This document shows, one piece after another, positions 1-6,436 of a stretch of DNA of 64,000 bases (positions are counted from its first letter, which is position 1; each line of letters opens with the position of its first letter). The position numbers and the translations under genes were made by a program. Under the pieces are notes generated by a model. That model saw nothing but the letters and a program-made list of their open reading frames with translations, ran no database searches and was not told where the DNA came from. Origin of the DNA: Herminiimonas contaminans (GTDB taxonomy: Bacteria > Pseudomonadota > Gammaproteobacteria > Burkholderiales > Burkholderiaceae_D); assembly GCF_015645465.1 (NCBI RefSeq), contig NZ_JADOEL010000003.1:1-64000 (forward strand), read 5' to 3'.

Positions 1-108
1 TCCGATCTGCCAACTGCCCGAGCTGCCGCCGCCGCCGATGCCCGTCCCCAAAGATCCATTAGGGTCGTGCCAGTGCCCCTGCAGCGTGTCGGCCTTGAAG
101 CTACCCAT
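1..108 (-). CDS. Tail-fibre-like fragment, inverted, runs off left edge
   Basis: The minus strand reads 36 codons from an ATG at 108 to the window edge: FKADTLQGHWHD near the start, then a glycine-rich stretch GIGGGGSSGSWQIG. The pattern G-x-F-x-A-D-x-x-Q-x-H-x-H followed by glycine-rich sequence is typical of the C-terminal part of phage tail fibres with collar-type domains. The three plus-strand frames here look non-coding. In such proteins this motif lies in the interior, so the piece may be a promoterless partial gene; the frame stays open back to 204 without a better start. It points against the neighbouring phage genes. A silent inverted tail-fibre segment is one explanation; an ordinary oppositely oriented gene is another. 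Confidence 0.45.
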   Translation of the reverse strand, partial: MGSFKADTLQGHWHDPNGSLGTGIGGGGSSGSWQIG

Positions 109-155
109 AGTCCTTGCATTTGCAGTGCAAACGTTATTTAAAAGGAGATTTACCC

Positions 156-554
156 ATGAAATGCATAGATGTTTTCCAAGCCGATTACAAAGGCTTTCTT
201 TTGTTTCAAACCGTCGCAAACGAGTTGGCGCTGGCGCCAGGCGTTTTCAATCGTCCATATCTTTCCTATGACGAGCGTCCCCACGAAGCGCCGCCAGGCA
301 TGGTGAATCGCCGTAACTTGCCGATCAACGATGCCTGGGTGCTGGTCGAAGATCACCGTGATGACGTTCTGTACTACGTAGTGGCGCCTGCGACTGAAGA
401 AAAGCCAGCCGTGATCGCCCAGTACCACCTGGACCAGCTGGTGGAGGTCGATGGTGTGCAGGTCAGCTATGACGGCGGTGGACCGATCCCGTACTGGCTC
501 ACGGATGTCGCGCCGGTACCGGCTCCAGCTCCAGCTCCAGAACAACTCACGTAA
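156..554 (+). CDS. Phage protein of unknown function next to the tail genes
   Basis: A 132-aa protein whose ATG at 156 is preceded by a strong ribosome binding site (AAGGAG, 141-146). No signal peptide or membrane segment is visible. The C-terminus is a proline-alanine run (PAPAPAPAP) and there is an acidic, tryptophan-containing middle. I do not recognise the family. It sits directly upstream of the lysis genes, where many phages place tail-fibre assembly or other late accessory proteins, so a late structural or assembly role is likely but is only inferred from position. Confidence 0.6.
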   Translation: MKCIDVFQADYKGFLLFQTVANELALAPGVFNRPYLSYDERPHEAPPGMVNRRNLPINDAWVLVEDHRDDVLYYVVAPATEEKPAVIAQYHLDQLVEVDGVQVSYDGGGPIPYWLTDVAPVPAPAPAPEQLT

Positions 555-569
555 ACCAAAGGAGACGCC

Positions 570-971
570 ATGGCTGAACCAACAAGCTCCACGGCTGCGA
601 TCGCGTTCGCCGGTGGGGCGATCACATTGACCGGCTCACTGATGGGCGTGCAATACGACACCCTGCTGGCCGGTTTTACTGGCGGTCTGATCTCGCTGTC
701 GTATCAATCGGCATCCCTTTCGCCACTGCGGGTGATAGGAGGGCTGGCCGGTTCAGCACTACTGGCCGGATTCTGCGCGCCAGTTCTTGCACTCGGGGCG
801 TTCTATTACGTGCCATGGATGCGCGACCTGGGAGATTTCCTGCGGATTGCCCTGGCCGGTCTGCTCGGCATATGCGCACATGTTTTGATTCCAGCGGCCC
901 TGGCCTTGTTGCCTGCAGCGATCGACTGGGTCCGCGATTGGTTTCGCTCAAAGAAAGGGACGCCGCCATGA
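570..971 (+). CDS. Putative holin
   Basis: A 133-aa, very hydrophobic protein with three to four predicted membrane segments (about residues 8-25, 28-45, 50-75 and 85-115) and a short basic C-terminal tail ending DWFRSKKGTPP. Size, topology and position, directly upstream of another small membrane protein, an endolysin and Rz/Rz1, fit a phage holin that would permeabilise the inner membrane at the end of the lytic cycle. RBS is AAAGGAGA before the ATG. Its stop overlaps the next start (ATGA), so the two are translationally coupled. Holin families are too diverse for a firm family call. Confidence 0.65.
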   Translation: MAEPTSSTAAIAFAGGAITLTGSLMGVQYDTLLAGFTGGLISLSYQSASLSPLRVIGGLAGSALLAGFCAPVLALGAFYYVPWMRDLGDFLRIALAGLLGICAHVLIPAALALLPAAIDWVRDWFRSKKGTPP

Positions 972-1234
972 TCCAACTGGTCATATCAATGCTTGCCGCC
1001 TTGGTCATCGTGATTCACGGAATTTTCTTCGTGATCAACAACATGAATCGCTTTACACCTTGTGGCATGCGCTTCGCCTGGATCCTGATCACCGCCGGTG
1101 GCATGGCCGAGCTGCTGATCCCCATTTTTTACCCGCGAAATCCGTCGATACCGGAAACGATCCTGGTCGTCGGTATCGCCGTTTTTATCCTGGCTGAACG
1201 CCGCGAACGCATTGTTTATCGGAGGCCGTTATGA
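968..1234 (+). CDS. Small phage membrane protein (second holin or antiholin candidate)
   Basis: An 88-aa protein starting at the ATG that overlaps the stop of the upstream holin-like gene. It has three hydrophobic stretches (about residues 2-23, 36-52 and 60-75) and ends in a basic cytoplasmic tail (ERRERIVYRRPL). Paired small membrane proteins ahead of an endolysin often act as holin and antiholin, or as two holins. Which role applies here cannot be read from the sequence. The stop again overlaps the endolysin start (ATGA), giving a tightly coupled lysis cassette. Confidence 0.6.
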   Translation: MIQLVISMLAALVIVIHGIFFVINNMNRFTPCGMRFAWILITAGGMAELLIPIFYPRNPSIPETILVVGIAVFILAERRERIVYRRPL

Positions 1235-1674
1235 GCTCAATTGCTGTAGTCGAATCAATCACCCTGGCGCAGTACTTCATGAACCGTGAACGTCTTTACG
1301 GTAGTGAGCTGACGGCCGAGTATCGGGCCAATGCTGCATTAACGGTCGAACGCATCAACAAACTGATTGCTGCTTTTTCAGCCGACGGGGTGGTGCAGGA
1401 GATCCGTCCGGACACGAAATCGCCGGTGTCGAGCGGATGGCGGCCGGGTGCGATCAATGCAGGTACCAAGGGCGCTGCGCCTCGCAGCAAGCATTTAACC
1501 TGCCAGGCATGCGATTTGTACGACCCTGATGGCGATATCGACGCCTGGGCGCTGAAGCATCCCGAAGTGCTGACAAAAATCGGCCTATGGCAAGAGCATC
1601 CTTCAGCGACCAAAACCTGGGCACATTTCCAGATCGTGCCGCCACGATCCGGCAACCGTGTTTTTTATCCTTGA
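1231..1674 (+). CDS. Endolysin, peptidase M15-like (peptidoglycan endopeptidase/carboxypeptidase)
   Basis: A 147-aa protein predicted to cleave peptide cross-links of peptidoglycan during lysis. The zinc-binding pattern of the M15_3 family is visible: the SSGWRP...N segment at about residues 67-76, then SKHLTCQACDL with the His and Asp ligands (about residues 86-96), and a third His in TWAHFQ near residue 133. No signal peptide is present, so it should need the upstream holin to reach the periplasm. Short length and the family motifs are normal for phage M15 endolysins. It lies between the membrane proteins and Rz. Confidence 0.85.
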   Translation: MSSIAVVESITLAQYFMNRERLYGSELTAEYRANAALTVERINKLIAAFSADGVVQEIRPDTKSPVSSGWRPGAINAGTKGAAPRSKHLTCQACDLYDPDGDIDAWALKHPEVLTKIGLWQEHPSATKTWAHFQIVPPRSGNRVFYP

Positions 1675-1681
1675 GGCGGCC

Positions 1682-2173
1682 ATGAAATTCATCGAGCCAT
1701 ATATCGGAATACTAAAAGCGATCGCATTCCTGGCGGTCGTCCTGGGCTTGCTGTGGGCCGGTATGCGAATAGAGCGCGCCGGCTGGGTCGAAAAGGAAAA
1801 GAAGGCGGTAGAAAAAGCCCTCGATGGTGAGCGCGAATTGCGTGCAGTGAGCGATGGCTGGACATCCGATTACATCAACCGTATAGCGAAACAACTGGAG
1901 GCCGCACGTGCAAAACCGAAAATTACCCTTGTCAATGACTGCCCTGTGCCTGCTGCTGTTGGCGGGATGCTCAACGACGCCCAGCGGATGCATGCAGATG
2001 CCGGCACTGGATCCAGTCCTGGCACAACCAGCCAGGAAGTTGATTCCGCATGCGCAGCCGAGCTCGACATCGCCAAGCGAAACTATGCCGAAGTCTGCGT
2101 CCCCAACGCCGAGCAGCTGACGGAAATCCAGACTCGCTGGGAAAAGACGCGGAAACTCATCAGCGGGAAATAG
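1682..2173 (+). CDS. Rz-like i-spanin
   Basis: A 163-aa protein with one N-terminal membrane anchor (about residues 8-25, AIAFLAVVLGLLWAG) followed by a charged, helical periplasmic domain. This is the layout of Rz inner-membrane spanins, which with Rz1 fuse the inner and outer membranes in the last step of lysis of Gram-negative hosts. I chose the ATG at 1682 because it puts the membrane segment at the very N-terminus; an upstream start at 1658 would add residues that are not useful. Rz1 is encoded entirely inside it in another frame. Confidence 0.8.
   Translation: MKFIEPYIGILKAIAFLAVVLGLLWAGMRIERAGWVEKEKKAVEKALDGERELRAVSDGWTSDYINRIAKQLEAARAKPKITLVNDCPVPAAVGGMLNDAQRMHADAGTGSSPGTTSQEVDSACAAELDIAKRNYAEVCVPNAEQLTEIQTRWEKTRKLISGK
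1908..2120 (+). CDS. Rz1-like o-spanin lipoprotein, nested inside Rz
   Basis: A 70-aa protein in a different frame within the Rz gene. A GTG start at 1908 has a good ribosome binding site (TGGAGG, 1896-1901). The N-terminus has a basic region (MQNRKLPLS), a hydrophobic core and a lipobox LLAGC with Cys at residue 21. The mature part is about 50 residues and proline/serine rich, as in known Rz1 outer-membrane lipoproteins. The nested arrangement is the classic one of lambda-like phages and supports both genes. An ATG at 1935 is an alternative start but leaves too short a signal peptide. Confidence 0.8.
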   Translation: MQNRKLPLSMTALCLLLLAGCSTTPSGCMQMPALDPVLAQPARKLIPHAQPSSTSPSETMPKSASPTPSS

Positions 2174-2184
2174 CCGGATCGACG

Positions 2185-3237
2185 TTACTTCAATGCGTGC
2201 GTATGGTCATTGGTCGGGATGTCGAACATTGGATGACGCAATAGACGTTGCTCGAGGCGCTGCGCTTTCAATGTCGCCAGCTGTCGTCGACCACGCGGGC
2301 TACGGGCAAGCTTTTGTGCAAGCTCTCTCCCTCGGGGGTGGTAATAGCGCATGACCATCCTTAAGTCCTTTTGCCCATTGATTTTGGCCATGTCATGAGG
2401 ATCAAAGATGGTGGCAAGGACGGATGTCGATTCGTGCCGCAGGTCGTGAAGGCGCAGATCAATGAAGTAAGAGGGATTCGCACGTCGGCCATATTTACTG
2501 CATAGCGATTCGTATTTTTCCCGTGCGCGTTGCCGAGCTCGGATAAATGCCCTGGTGACCGAACCTGGCGCCATAGTGAATACTTTTCCGCGTAGCGGCT
2601 TGCCGGTCAGATAGACACGAAGTGTTTCCTTTGCAAATGGCGAAAGCGGTACCTCGCGGGAAGTGCCATTTTTTGTATTGAACAGCTTGACTACCCCGTG
2701 AACGAGGTCAATGTGTTCTCTGTAGATCCCACAGATTTCACTACGGCGCATGCTGGTCTCAGACGCCAAAACGGCGATGGTTGGCATTTCAAGCGATCGC
2801 GATGATTGGATGATCCACTGAAGCTCGTTTCTCGGGCATTCGCCTTCTGATACGCCACGGAGTTTGATTTGGTCGAAGATCCGACGATCCCGTGAATCCG
2901 CTACAGACGGTCGGCGAACCAACTGGGCAGGGTTGGCCAGCTCGGTCCAGCCCCAATCCTTGCGCAACACAGTAAAGACGTGAGACAGGAAGGCGAGTCG
3001 TCGCACTACCGTGGCGGCCGCTTTGTCCTTTAGCCATTCGTCTCGTAGTTCAATCAAGTCTGTATTGCGGATCCGATCGATAGGCCTGCCAGCCAGCCTG
3101 GTACCAAGCCACACGCGTGCAATGGAACGCTCCGCTTCCGCCCCTTTTTTTCTAATGGACACTTCGGATACGTATCTGGTGATGATTGCTGCGAGAGTGG
3201 GGATGAAAGGACGGCGAAGGCGATTGGATGGTTTCAT
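2185..3237 (-). CDS. Tyrosine-type site-specific integrase
   Basis: A 350-aa phage integrase. The N-terminal 120 residues look like a core-binding domain. The catalytic domain shows the first Arg in SMRRSE (about 164), the box HDLRHE (264-269) and the nucleophile Tyr in MRYYHP (298/299). The usual His before the Tyr (typically LGHKDLRM) is replaced: the sequence is NGQKDLRM, so Gln stands where His is expected. It converges with Rz, whose stop is only 11 bp away, and leads a leftward set with a DUF2971 gene and the repressor. In an integrated prophage the integrase normally sits at an end; here it is internal. Confidence 0.85.
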   Translation of the reverse strand: MKPSNRLRRPFIPTLAAIITRYVSEVSIRKKGAEAERSIARVWLGTRLAGRPIDRIRNTDLIELRDEWLKDKAAATVVRRLAFLSHVFTVLRKDWGWTELANPAQLVRRPSVADSRDRRIFDQIKLRGVSEGECPRNELQWIIQSSRSLEMPTIAVLASETSMRRSEICGIYREHIDLVHGVVKLFNTKNGTSREVPLSPFAKETLRVYLTGKPLRGKVFTMAPGSVTRAFIRARQRAREKYESLCSKYGRRANPSYFIDLRLHDLRHESTSVLATIFDPHDMAKINGQKDLRMVMRYYHPRGRELAQKLARSPRGRRQLATLKAQRLEQRLLRHPMFDIPTNDHTHALK

Positions 3238-3255
3238 TGAGATTTGAAAATTCTG

Positions 3256-3269
3256 TCTGTTGCAACAGA
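3256..3269. repeat. 14-bp perfect palindrome just upstream of the integrase
   Basis: TCTGTTGCAACAGA is its own reverse complement and lies 19 bp before the integrase start codon in the 91-bp gap between integrase and DUF2971 genes. It could be an operator, a binding site for an excision factor, or part of an old attachment region; nothing in the sequence decides between these. Confidence 0.5.
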
Positions 3270-3328
3270 TGGGATTGAGATGTGGCAGATCTTGATTGCG
3301 CCGGTAGAGATGGCGTCACCTCAGAAAA

Positions 3329-4162
3329 CTAATCCGGGATGATGGTGCGGATATCCGCTTGCTCATGGGTTGTAAAGCCATGATCTTCGGCCAGCACGCG
3401 CTGCCAATCGTCGCCCAGTTTGTCGTCGCGGAGTGTCCAGGACTTGGACTCTAATCCGTAGGTGTGGATTGCCGCGTCAGGGAGTTTTTTTCGAATCAGC
3501 GAGATCAGTTTGAATGTGTCGTGATAGTTCCCACAATACGTACGGTAGCCAATGTGAACAGACCTTATTGCAGATCGACTGATCGGCAACAGGAAGCGAC
3601 TGCATTCGTCAGCCGTTTCATTCGGAAGGAATTTGGCGTCAGCGTTAATCAATGTCTGAGCTGATTTGACCACGCGCACTTCTTCCTCATAGTGCCATTC
3701 ACTGCTTTTATAAAGAAAAATTCGCGATAAGGCTTCAATGAAATTTTCATCAAATCTGCTTAACTGGCCAGCAAAGATATGTGCGCTTTCAGAAGCGTTG
3801 TAGTAGTCCGTTGGCTTCGACTTTGTGTAGATGATGTTGCCGTGCTTTGCAGGAAGAACGCAGGTCATCTCGTCGTTTAAGCCGGCATCATTACAGTCAA
3901 TACCAAATACCAATCCAGTGTGTCCCACTCCGTAGTGTGACCACATAATCGGATTCAATGGATTGCGTGTCAGCGAAAGTATGGGGTAGCTGGTACTTAT
4001 CGCATGGTAGCGGTTGTATGGACCCCAGAAAGAATCACCAGGGTGATCACCGGCTTTCGTTTCAAATGGGTCATTCAAATGAGGGCATTTGGTGAACGAC
4101 AGCGCCCCGCTAGCGAGTATTTTTTTCCCAGTTGCTAGATCCACATACTTGTAAAGAATCAT
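3329..4162 (-). CDS. DUF2971 family protein (prophage accessory gene)
   Basis: A 277-aa soluble protein beginning LYKYVDLATGKKILASGALSF with LNDPFET soon after, the signature start of DUF2971 proteins; further family-like pieces are SLTRNPLNPIMWSHYG (about 62-77) and SSEWHYEEEVRVV (about 151-163). The family has no settled biochemical role. It is common on mobile DNA and near defence genes. Its place between integrase and repressor, both on the same strand, is the slot where temperate phages often carry lysogeny-expressed genes for protection against other phages. A defence role is inference from position only. It is 14 bp downstream of the repressor and probably co-transcribed with it. Confidence 0.7.
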   Translation of the reverse strand: MILYKYVDLATGKKILASGALSFTKCPHLNDPFETKAGDHPGDSFWGPYNRYHAISTSYPILSLTRNPLNPIMWSHYGVGHTGLVFGIDCNDAGLNDEMTCVLPAKHGNIIYTKSKPTDYYNASESAHIFAGQLSRFDENFIEALSRIFLYKSSEWHYEEEVRVVKSAQTLINADAKFLPNETADECSRFLLPISRSAIRSVHIGYRTYCGNYHDTFKLISLIRKKLPDAAIHTYGLESKSWTLRDDKLGDDWQRVLAEDHGFTTHEQADIRTIIPD

Positions 4163-4176
4163 CGGTATATAGCCAT

Positions 4177-4938
4177 TTATTTCTTTGTCGTCGTTGCGTA
4201 GTCGGCCATCGCATTTGCAACCTGCGCCACCGCTAGGCGATTCTCTGGCGTCATGGTGCGGTAATTGCCGAGGAGGGCGTTTTCGTCCGGCGTGGCTGGG
4301 AATAATTCGGGCTGCAGGTAACGGGAGAAAAACTGTTCGTCTACTTCTTCAATGCTGTCGGTACTCAGTATTGCGTCAGGGGCTTCAAAGAGTCTGTAAG
4401 TGCCGACATTGCCTTTTTCAATTGCTGAGAATCTTTCGGGTGTGGTGGTCACTACTCTGAATGTCTTCCGACCTCTCTTTAGACGGGTGATGGTGGCTTT
4501 ACCGATCGGTGCTGCGATGACCTCAACGATGGTGTATTCCACCCGGCGCATCACTTGATGTCCGTCCGAATCTTTCCCGTCCTTGACATCAAATGATCCA
4601 GGCTGTGACAGCACTATCAGTAACCGGCGCCCGTCGGTGACCAGGGTGATGGTCCAGTGTTCTTCCAGATACTCATCAAGCAGCTCGGCTGCATCTTCAT
4701 CGTTTGTTCTGGCGCTGACATAAAAGGGTGCGCCGTGACCTTCCAGTAACCAGTCCGTCCGGACATTCTCCGTACGGTGAAAACAGGCCAGTGTTTCACC
4801 GCTTAAGCCCCCGTCCAGTTTCATTACTTTTTCGATCGATCCTTTATTGACACCTATGCGCTTCGCCCACGGGTAAAGAGTGCGGCCGTCAGCGAGTAGC
4901 TCTATGCGCTGCGGAAGAGTGGTTGAAGCAATTTTCAT
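4177..4938 (-). CDS. Phage repressor (CI-like, helix-turn-helix)
   Basis: A 253-aa protein. The N-terminal 70 residues carry a helix-turn-helix (YPWAKRIGVNKGSIEKVMKL, about 22-41) followed by the NVRTDWLLEGHGAPFYV segment typical of many proteobacterial prophage repressors. The middle region (about 85-195) is not recognised, and no S24 peptidase Ser/Lys catalytic motif or Ala-Gly cleavage site is obvious. The C-terminus ends in the helical segment LGNYRTMTPENRLAVAQVAN often seen in these repressors. It reads away from the early operon across a 139-bp control region with two operator-like repeats, and should maintain lysogeny by binding there. Confidence 0.75.
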   Translation of the reverse strand: MKIASTTLPQRIELLADGRTLYPWAKRIGVNKGSIEKVMKLDGGLSGETLACFHRTENVRTDWLLEGHGAPFYVSARTNDEDAAELLDEYLEEHWTITLVTDGRRLLIVLSQPGSFDVKDGKDSDGHQVMRRVEYTIVEVIAAPIGKATITRLKRGRKTFRVVTTTPERFSAIEKGNVGTYRLFEAPDAILSTDSIEEVDEQFFSRYLQPELFPATPDENALLGNYRTMTPENRLAVAQVANAMADYATTTKK

Positions 4939-4971
4939 AGACGAATTTCATGACGAGCAAAAATAGCTTTG

Positions 4972-5013
4972 CAATTCACCAAAAGGTGACTACAATTCCC
5001 CAAAAGATGAATA
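4972..5013. promoter_or_regulatory. Two tandem 21-bp operator-like repeats
   Basis: Two directly adjacent 21-bp units (4972-4992 and 4993-5013) match at 18 of 21 positions. Each carries a central dyad: TCACC-AAAA-GGTGA in the first (perfect) and TCCCC-AAAA-GATGA in the second (degenerate). The 21-bp period puts both on the same face of the helix. They lie between the divergent repressor and early genes and next to likely promoter elements, so they are probable binding sites of the repressor. Confidence 0.65.
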
Positions 5014-5040
5014 TATAAAAAGTATTAGGGTTTTTATATA
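5012..5040. promoter_or_regulatory. AT-rich inverted repeat in the divergent promoter region
   Basis: TATATAAAAA (5012-5021) and TTTTTATATA (5031-5040) form perfect 10-bp arms around a 9-nt centre. The arms contain TATA-type -10-like hexamers in both directions. The element abuts the tandem operators and is 37 bp before the first rightward gene, so it probably contains the promoter core of the early transcript. No exact promoter can be fixed by eye. Confidence 0.5.
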
Positions 5041-5077
5041 AAAGTTAAATCCAAGTATAGCAAACGTAACCACGACC

Positions 5078-5287
5078 ATGACGACCAAAAAACCACTCCG
5101 TAAAGCCGCTTCATCGACTAAACCACGTGCCGTCAAGACCAAGCAAGTCATGGTCACCTTCGGCGTGCGTAGCGAAAAACTGAAAAAAGAGTTTGATCGC
5201 TTGTGGAAAAAAACAGACTTAAGCGAGGCTGGATTCGCCCGTGAGCTGATTAAAGAGGGCATCGAATTACGCCTCCTGAAGAAATAG
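5078..5287 (+). CDS. Small DNA-binding-like protein, first rightward early gene (possible Cro/ribbon-helix-helix)
   Basis: A 69-aa basic protein. After a Lys/Arg-rich head, residues 24-65 (VMVTFGVRSEKLKKEFDRLW...LSEAGFARELIKEGIEL) read as one beta strand and two helices, the order of ribbon-helix-helix DNA-binding proteins. It is the first gene transcribed away from the repressor and is followed at once by a strong terminator, the place of a Cro-like regulator. Assignment rests on fold pattern and position, not on a recognised family. Confidence 0.55.
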   Translation: MTTKKPLRKAASSTKPRAVKTKQVMVTFGVRSEKLKKEFDRLWKKTDLSEAGFARELIKEGIELRLLKK

Positions 5288-5289
5288 AA

Positions 5290-5332
5290 AAAGCCCGTCG
5301 ACCGCGCCAACGGTCGAGCGGGCTTTGTTTTT
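5290..5332 (+). terminator. Strong intrinsic terminator
   Basis: AAAGCCCG-TCGACCG (5290-5304), loop CGCCAA, then CGGTCGA-G-CGGGCTTT (5311-5326) and T-rich GTTTTT. A 15-bp stem with a one-base bulge directly after the stop of the small regulator. It would separate that gene from the rest of the early operon and may be a point of antitermination. Confidence 0.85.
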
Positions 5333-5429
5333 CCCCCATCCTGCCGGATGAGCTACCACTACTACATGCAACGTTTAGTGTAGCGAAACCGGCAAAAAGT
5401 TTAGGTGTTAATTTTTTGTCAGGATTCAC

Positions 5430-5909
5430 ATGTCAACAAGCAATAAGCGTCTGCGTGCCGGTCCCCCGGCCGATGTGCAGGAGGCGTTCCGCGCCACGGT
5501 CTACGATCACGGCGTGCCGGAAATGGCAGCAAAGATCGGTACGCCGACGGGCACGCTATATAACAAGTGCAACCTGAACGAAACCAGCCCACACAAACCA
5601 TCCTTGTCTGATGCGGTCCTGGTCCAGGTGGTATCTGGTGATACGCGCATCGTCGAAGCAATGGCGTTCACCCTTGGCGGCACCTTCCTGAAACTCCCGA
5701 CGGTCGACGGCGTATCTGACGCTGCGCTGATGGAAATGCTCTGCCAGATCCGCATTGAAGATGGCCACTTCCATTTAGAGCTGCAGAAGGCTCTGCGCGA
5801 CAAGAAATTTTCAAAAGACGAATTCGCCAAGATCAAAAGCGAGGCCATGCAGTACGTCACGGCCATCCTGGAAGCCACCAAACGTATTGAGGGACTTGTC
5901 GATGACTAA
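5430..5909 (+). CDS. CII-like phage regulatory protein (Phage_CP76 type)
   Basis: A 159-aa protein matching the pattern of the CP76/CII family of temperate phage regulators: an N-terminal helical part with AAKIGTPTGTLYNKCN (about 35-50), then PHKPSLSDAVLVQVVSGDTRIVEAMAF and a helical C-terminus rich in Lys and Glu. Family members act in the lysis-lysogeny decision or replication control. The 100-bp leader contains GTTTAGTGTAG and GTTTAGGTGTTAA, two similar copies that may be regulator or promoter sequences. The stop overlaps the next ATG, so the early operon is coupled from here on. Confidence 0.75.
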   Translation: MSTSNKRLRAGPPADVQEAFRATVYDHGVPEMAAKIGTPTGTLYNKCNLNETSPHKPSLSDAVLVQVVSGDTRIVEAMAFTLGGTFLKLPTVDGVSDAALMEMLCQIRIEDGHFHLELQKALRDKKFSKDEFAKIKSEAMQYVTAILEATKRIEGLVDD

Positions 5910-6246
5910 GTCCCACCGCCCAATTCCGGCAACGCTTGTACGTGCCGGCATCACTCAAGTCGTCGACAACATCCCGCCAGGTATGTGCGTCGGTGGATTT
6001 GAATCCGCGTTCGTCCGTCTTTTCAAGACGGAAATTATCAAGAAGTGTTTTGTGCCGGGAGATAACCGTGTCGAGAACATGCCATCCATATCAAAAAAGC
6101 CTACCTCTGAAAGTAGTGGTCAGGGAACCGACCGACGAGGATCTGCGCGAAGCGTACGCAGCTTGCCAGCTGGACCCAAACCGCCTGCCATTCGAAAAGG
6201 CCGTAGCGATCAAGGCGATCTTCCTGGGACTAAGACACACGGCTAG
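5902..6246 (+). CDS. Hypothetical phage protein, overlaps next gene
   Basis: A 114-aa reading frame whose ATG overlaps the stop region of the CII-like gene. The first 55 residues (ATLVRAGITQVVDNIPPGMC...) look protein-like. The second half is Arg/Ser/Gly/Pro rich and overlaps the better-supported gene at 6068 in another frame, so it may be shadow coding. Either this is a truly overlapping pair, or the first gene lost its own stop or was shifted by a small indel. Function unknown. Confidence 0.4.
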   Translation: MTKSHRPIPATLVRAGITQVVDNIPPGMCVGGFESAFVRLFKTEIIKKCFVPGDNRVENMPSISKKPTSESSGQGTDRRGSARSVRSLPAGPKPPAIRKGRSDQGDLPGTKTHG

Positions 6247-6277
6247 AGCTGCAATTATCAGACGAGGTGGGAAATGA
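6068..6277 (+). CDS. Hypothetical phage protein, 69 aa
   Basis: GTG start at 6068 with ribosome binding site GGGAG (6058-6062). Residues 20-69 (REPTDEDLREAYAACQLD...FEKAVAIKAIFLGLRHTARA) form a likely helical protein with a normal amino acid balance, unlike the other frame here. Its stop overlaps the ATG of the next small gene (ATGA), the spacing style of this whole operon, which supports it. No family recognised. Confidence 0.6.
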   Translation: MSRTCHPYQKSLPLKVVVREPTDEDLREAYAACQLDPNRLPFEKAVAIKAIFLGLRHTARAAIIRRGGK

Positions 6278-6369
6278 CCTTCAAGAATTTCTGCGATGGG
6301 GTGATCGCCGTGGCCTTTGCTTTGATCGCCTTGGTACTGATGAGCGCGCTGGATCCACCACCGTTTTAA
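6274..6369 (+). CDS. Small membrane peptide, 31 aa
   Basis: ATG at 6274 overlaps the previous stop. The peptide has one hydrophobic segment (about residues 10-25, VIAVAFALIALVLMSA) and a short polar tail DPPPF. It is too short for a family call. A toxin-like or membrane-associated regulatory role is possible. A short GC-rich hairpin follows it. Confidence 0.5.
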   Translation: MTFKNFCDGVIAVAFALIALVLMSALDPPPF

Positions 6370-6388
6370 AGCATCACCGAGTACTTCC

Positions 6389-6408
6389 CCCGACGAAAGG
6401 GCGTCGGG
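6389..6408. repeat. GC-rich hairpin between early genes
   Basis: CCCGACG (6389-6395) and CGTCGGG (6402-6408) with a 6-nt loop lie in the 67-bp gap before the short tyrosine recombinase. There is no T-run after it, so it is not a standard terminator; it could be a processing or translational control element. Confidence 0.4.
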
Positions 6409-6436
6409 TTCATTCACTAACCGCATGGAGAACCAC

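Noticed and set aside
2174-2184. Gap between Rz and integrase as an attachment junction between two prophages
   Set aside because: Only 11 bp separate the two stops, too short for an attachment site with flanking arms, and the gene order fits one phage genome in circular form.
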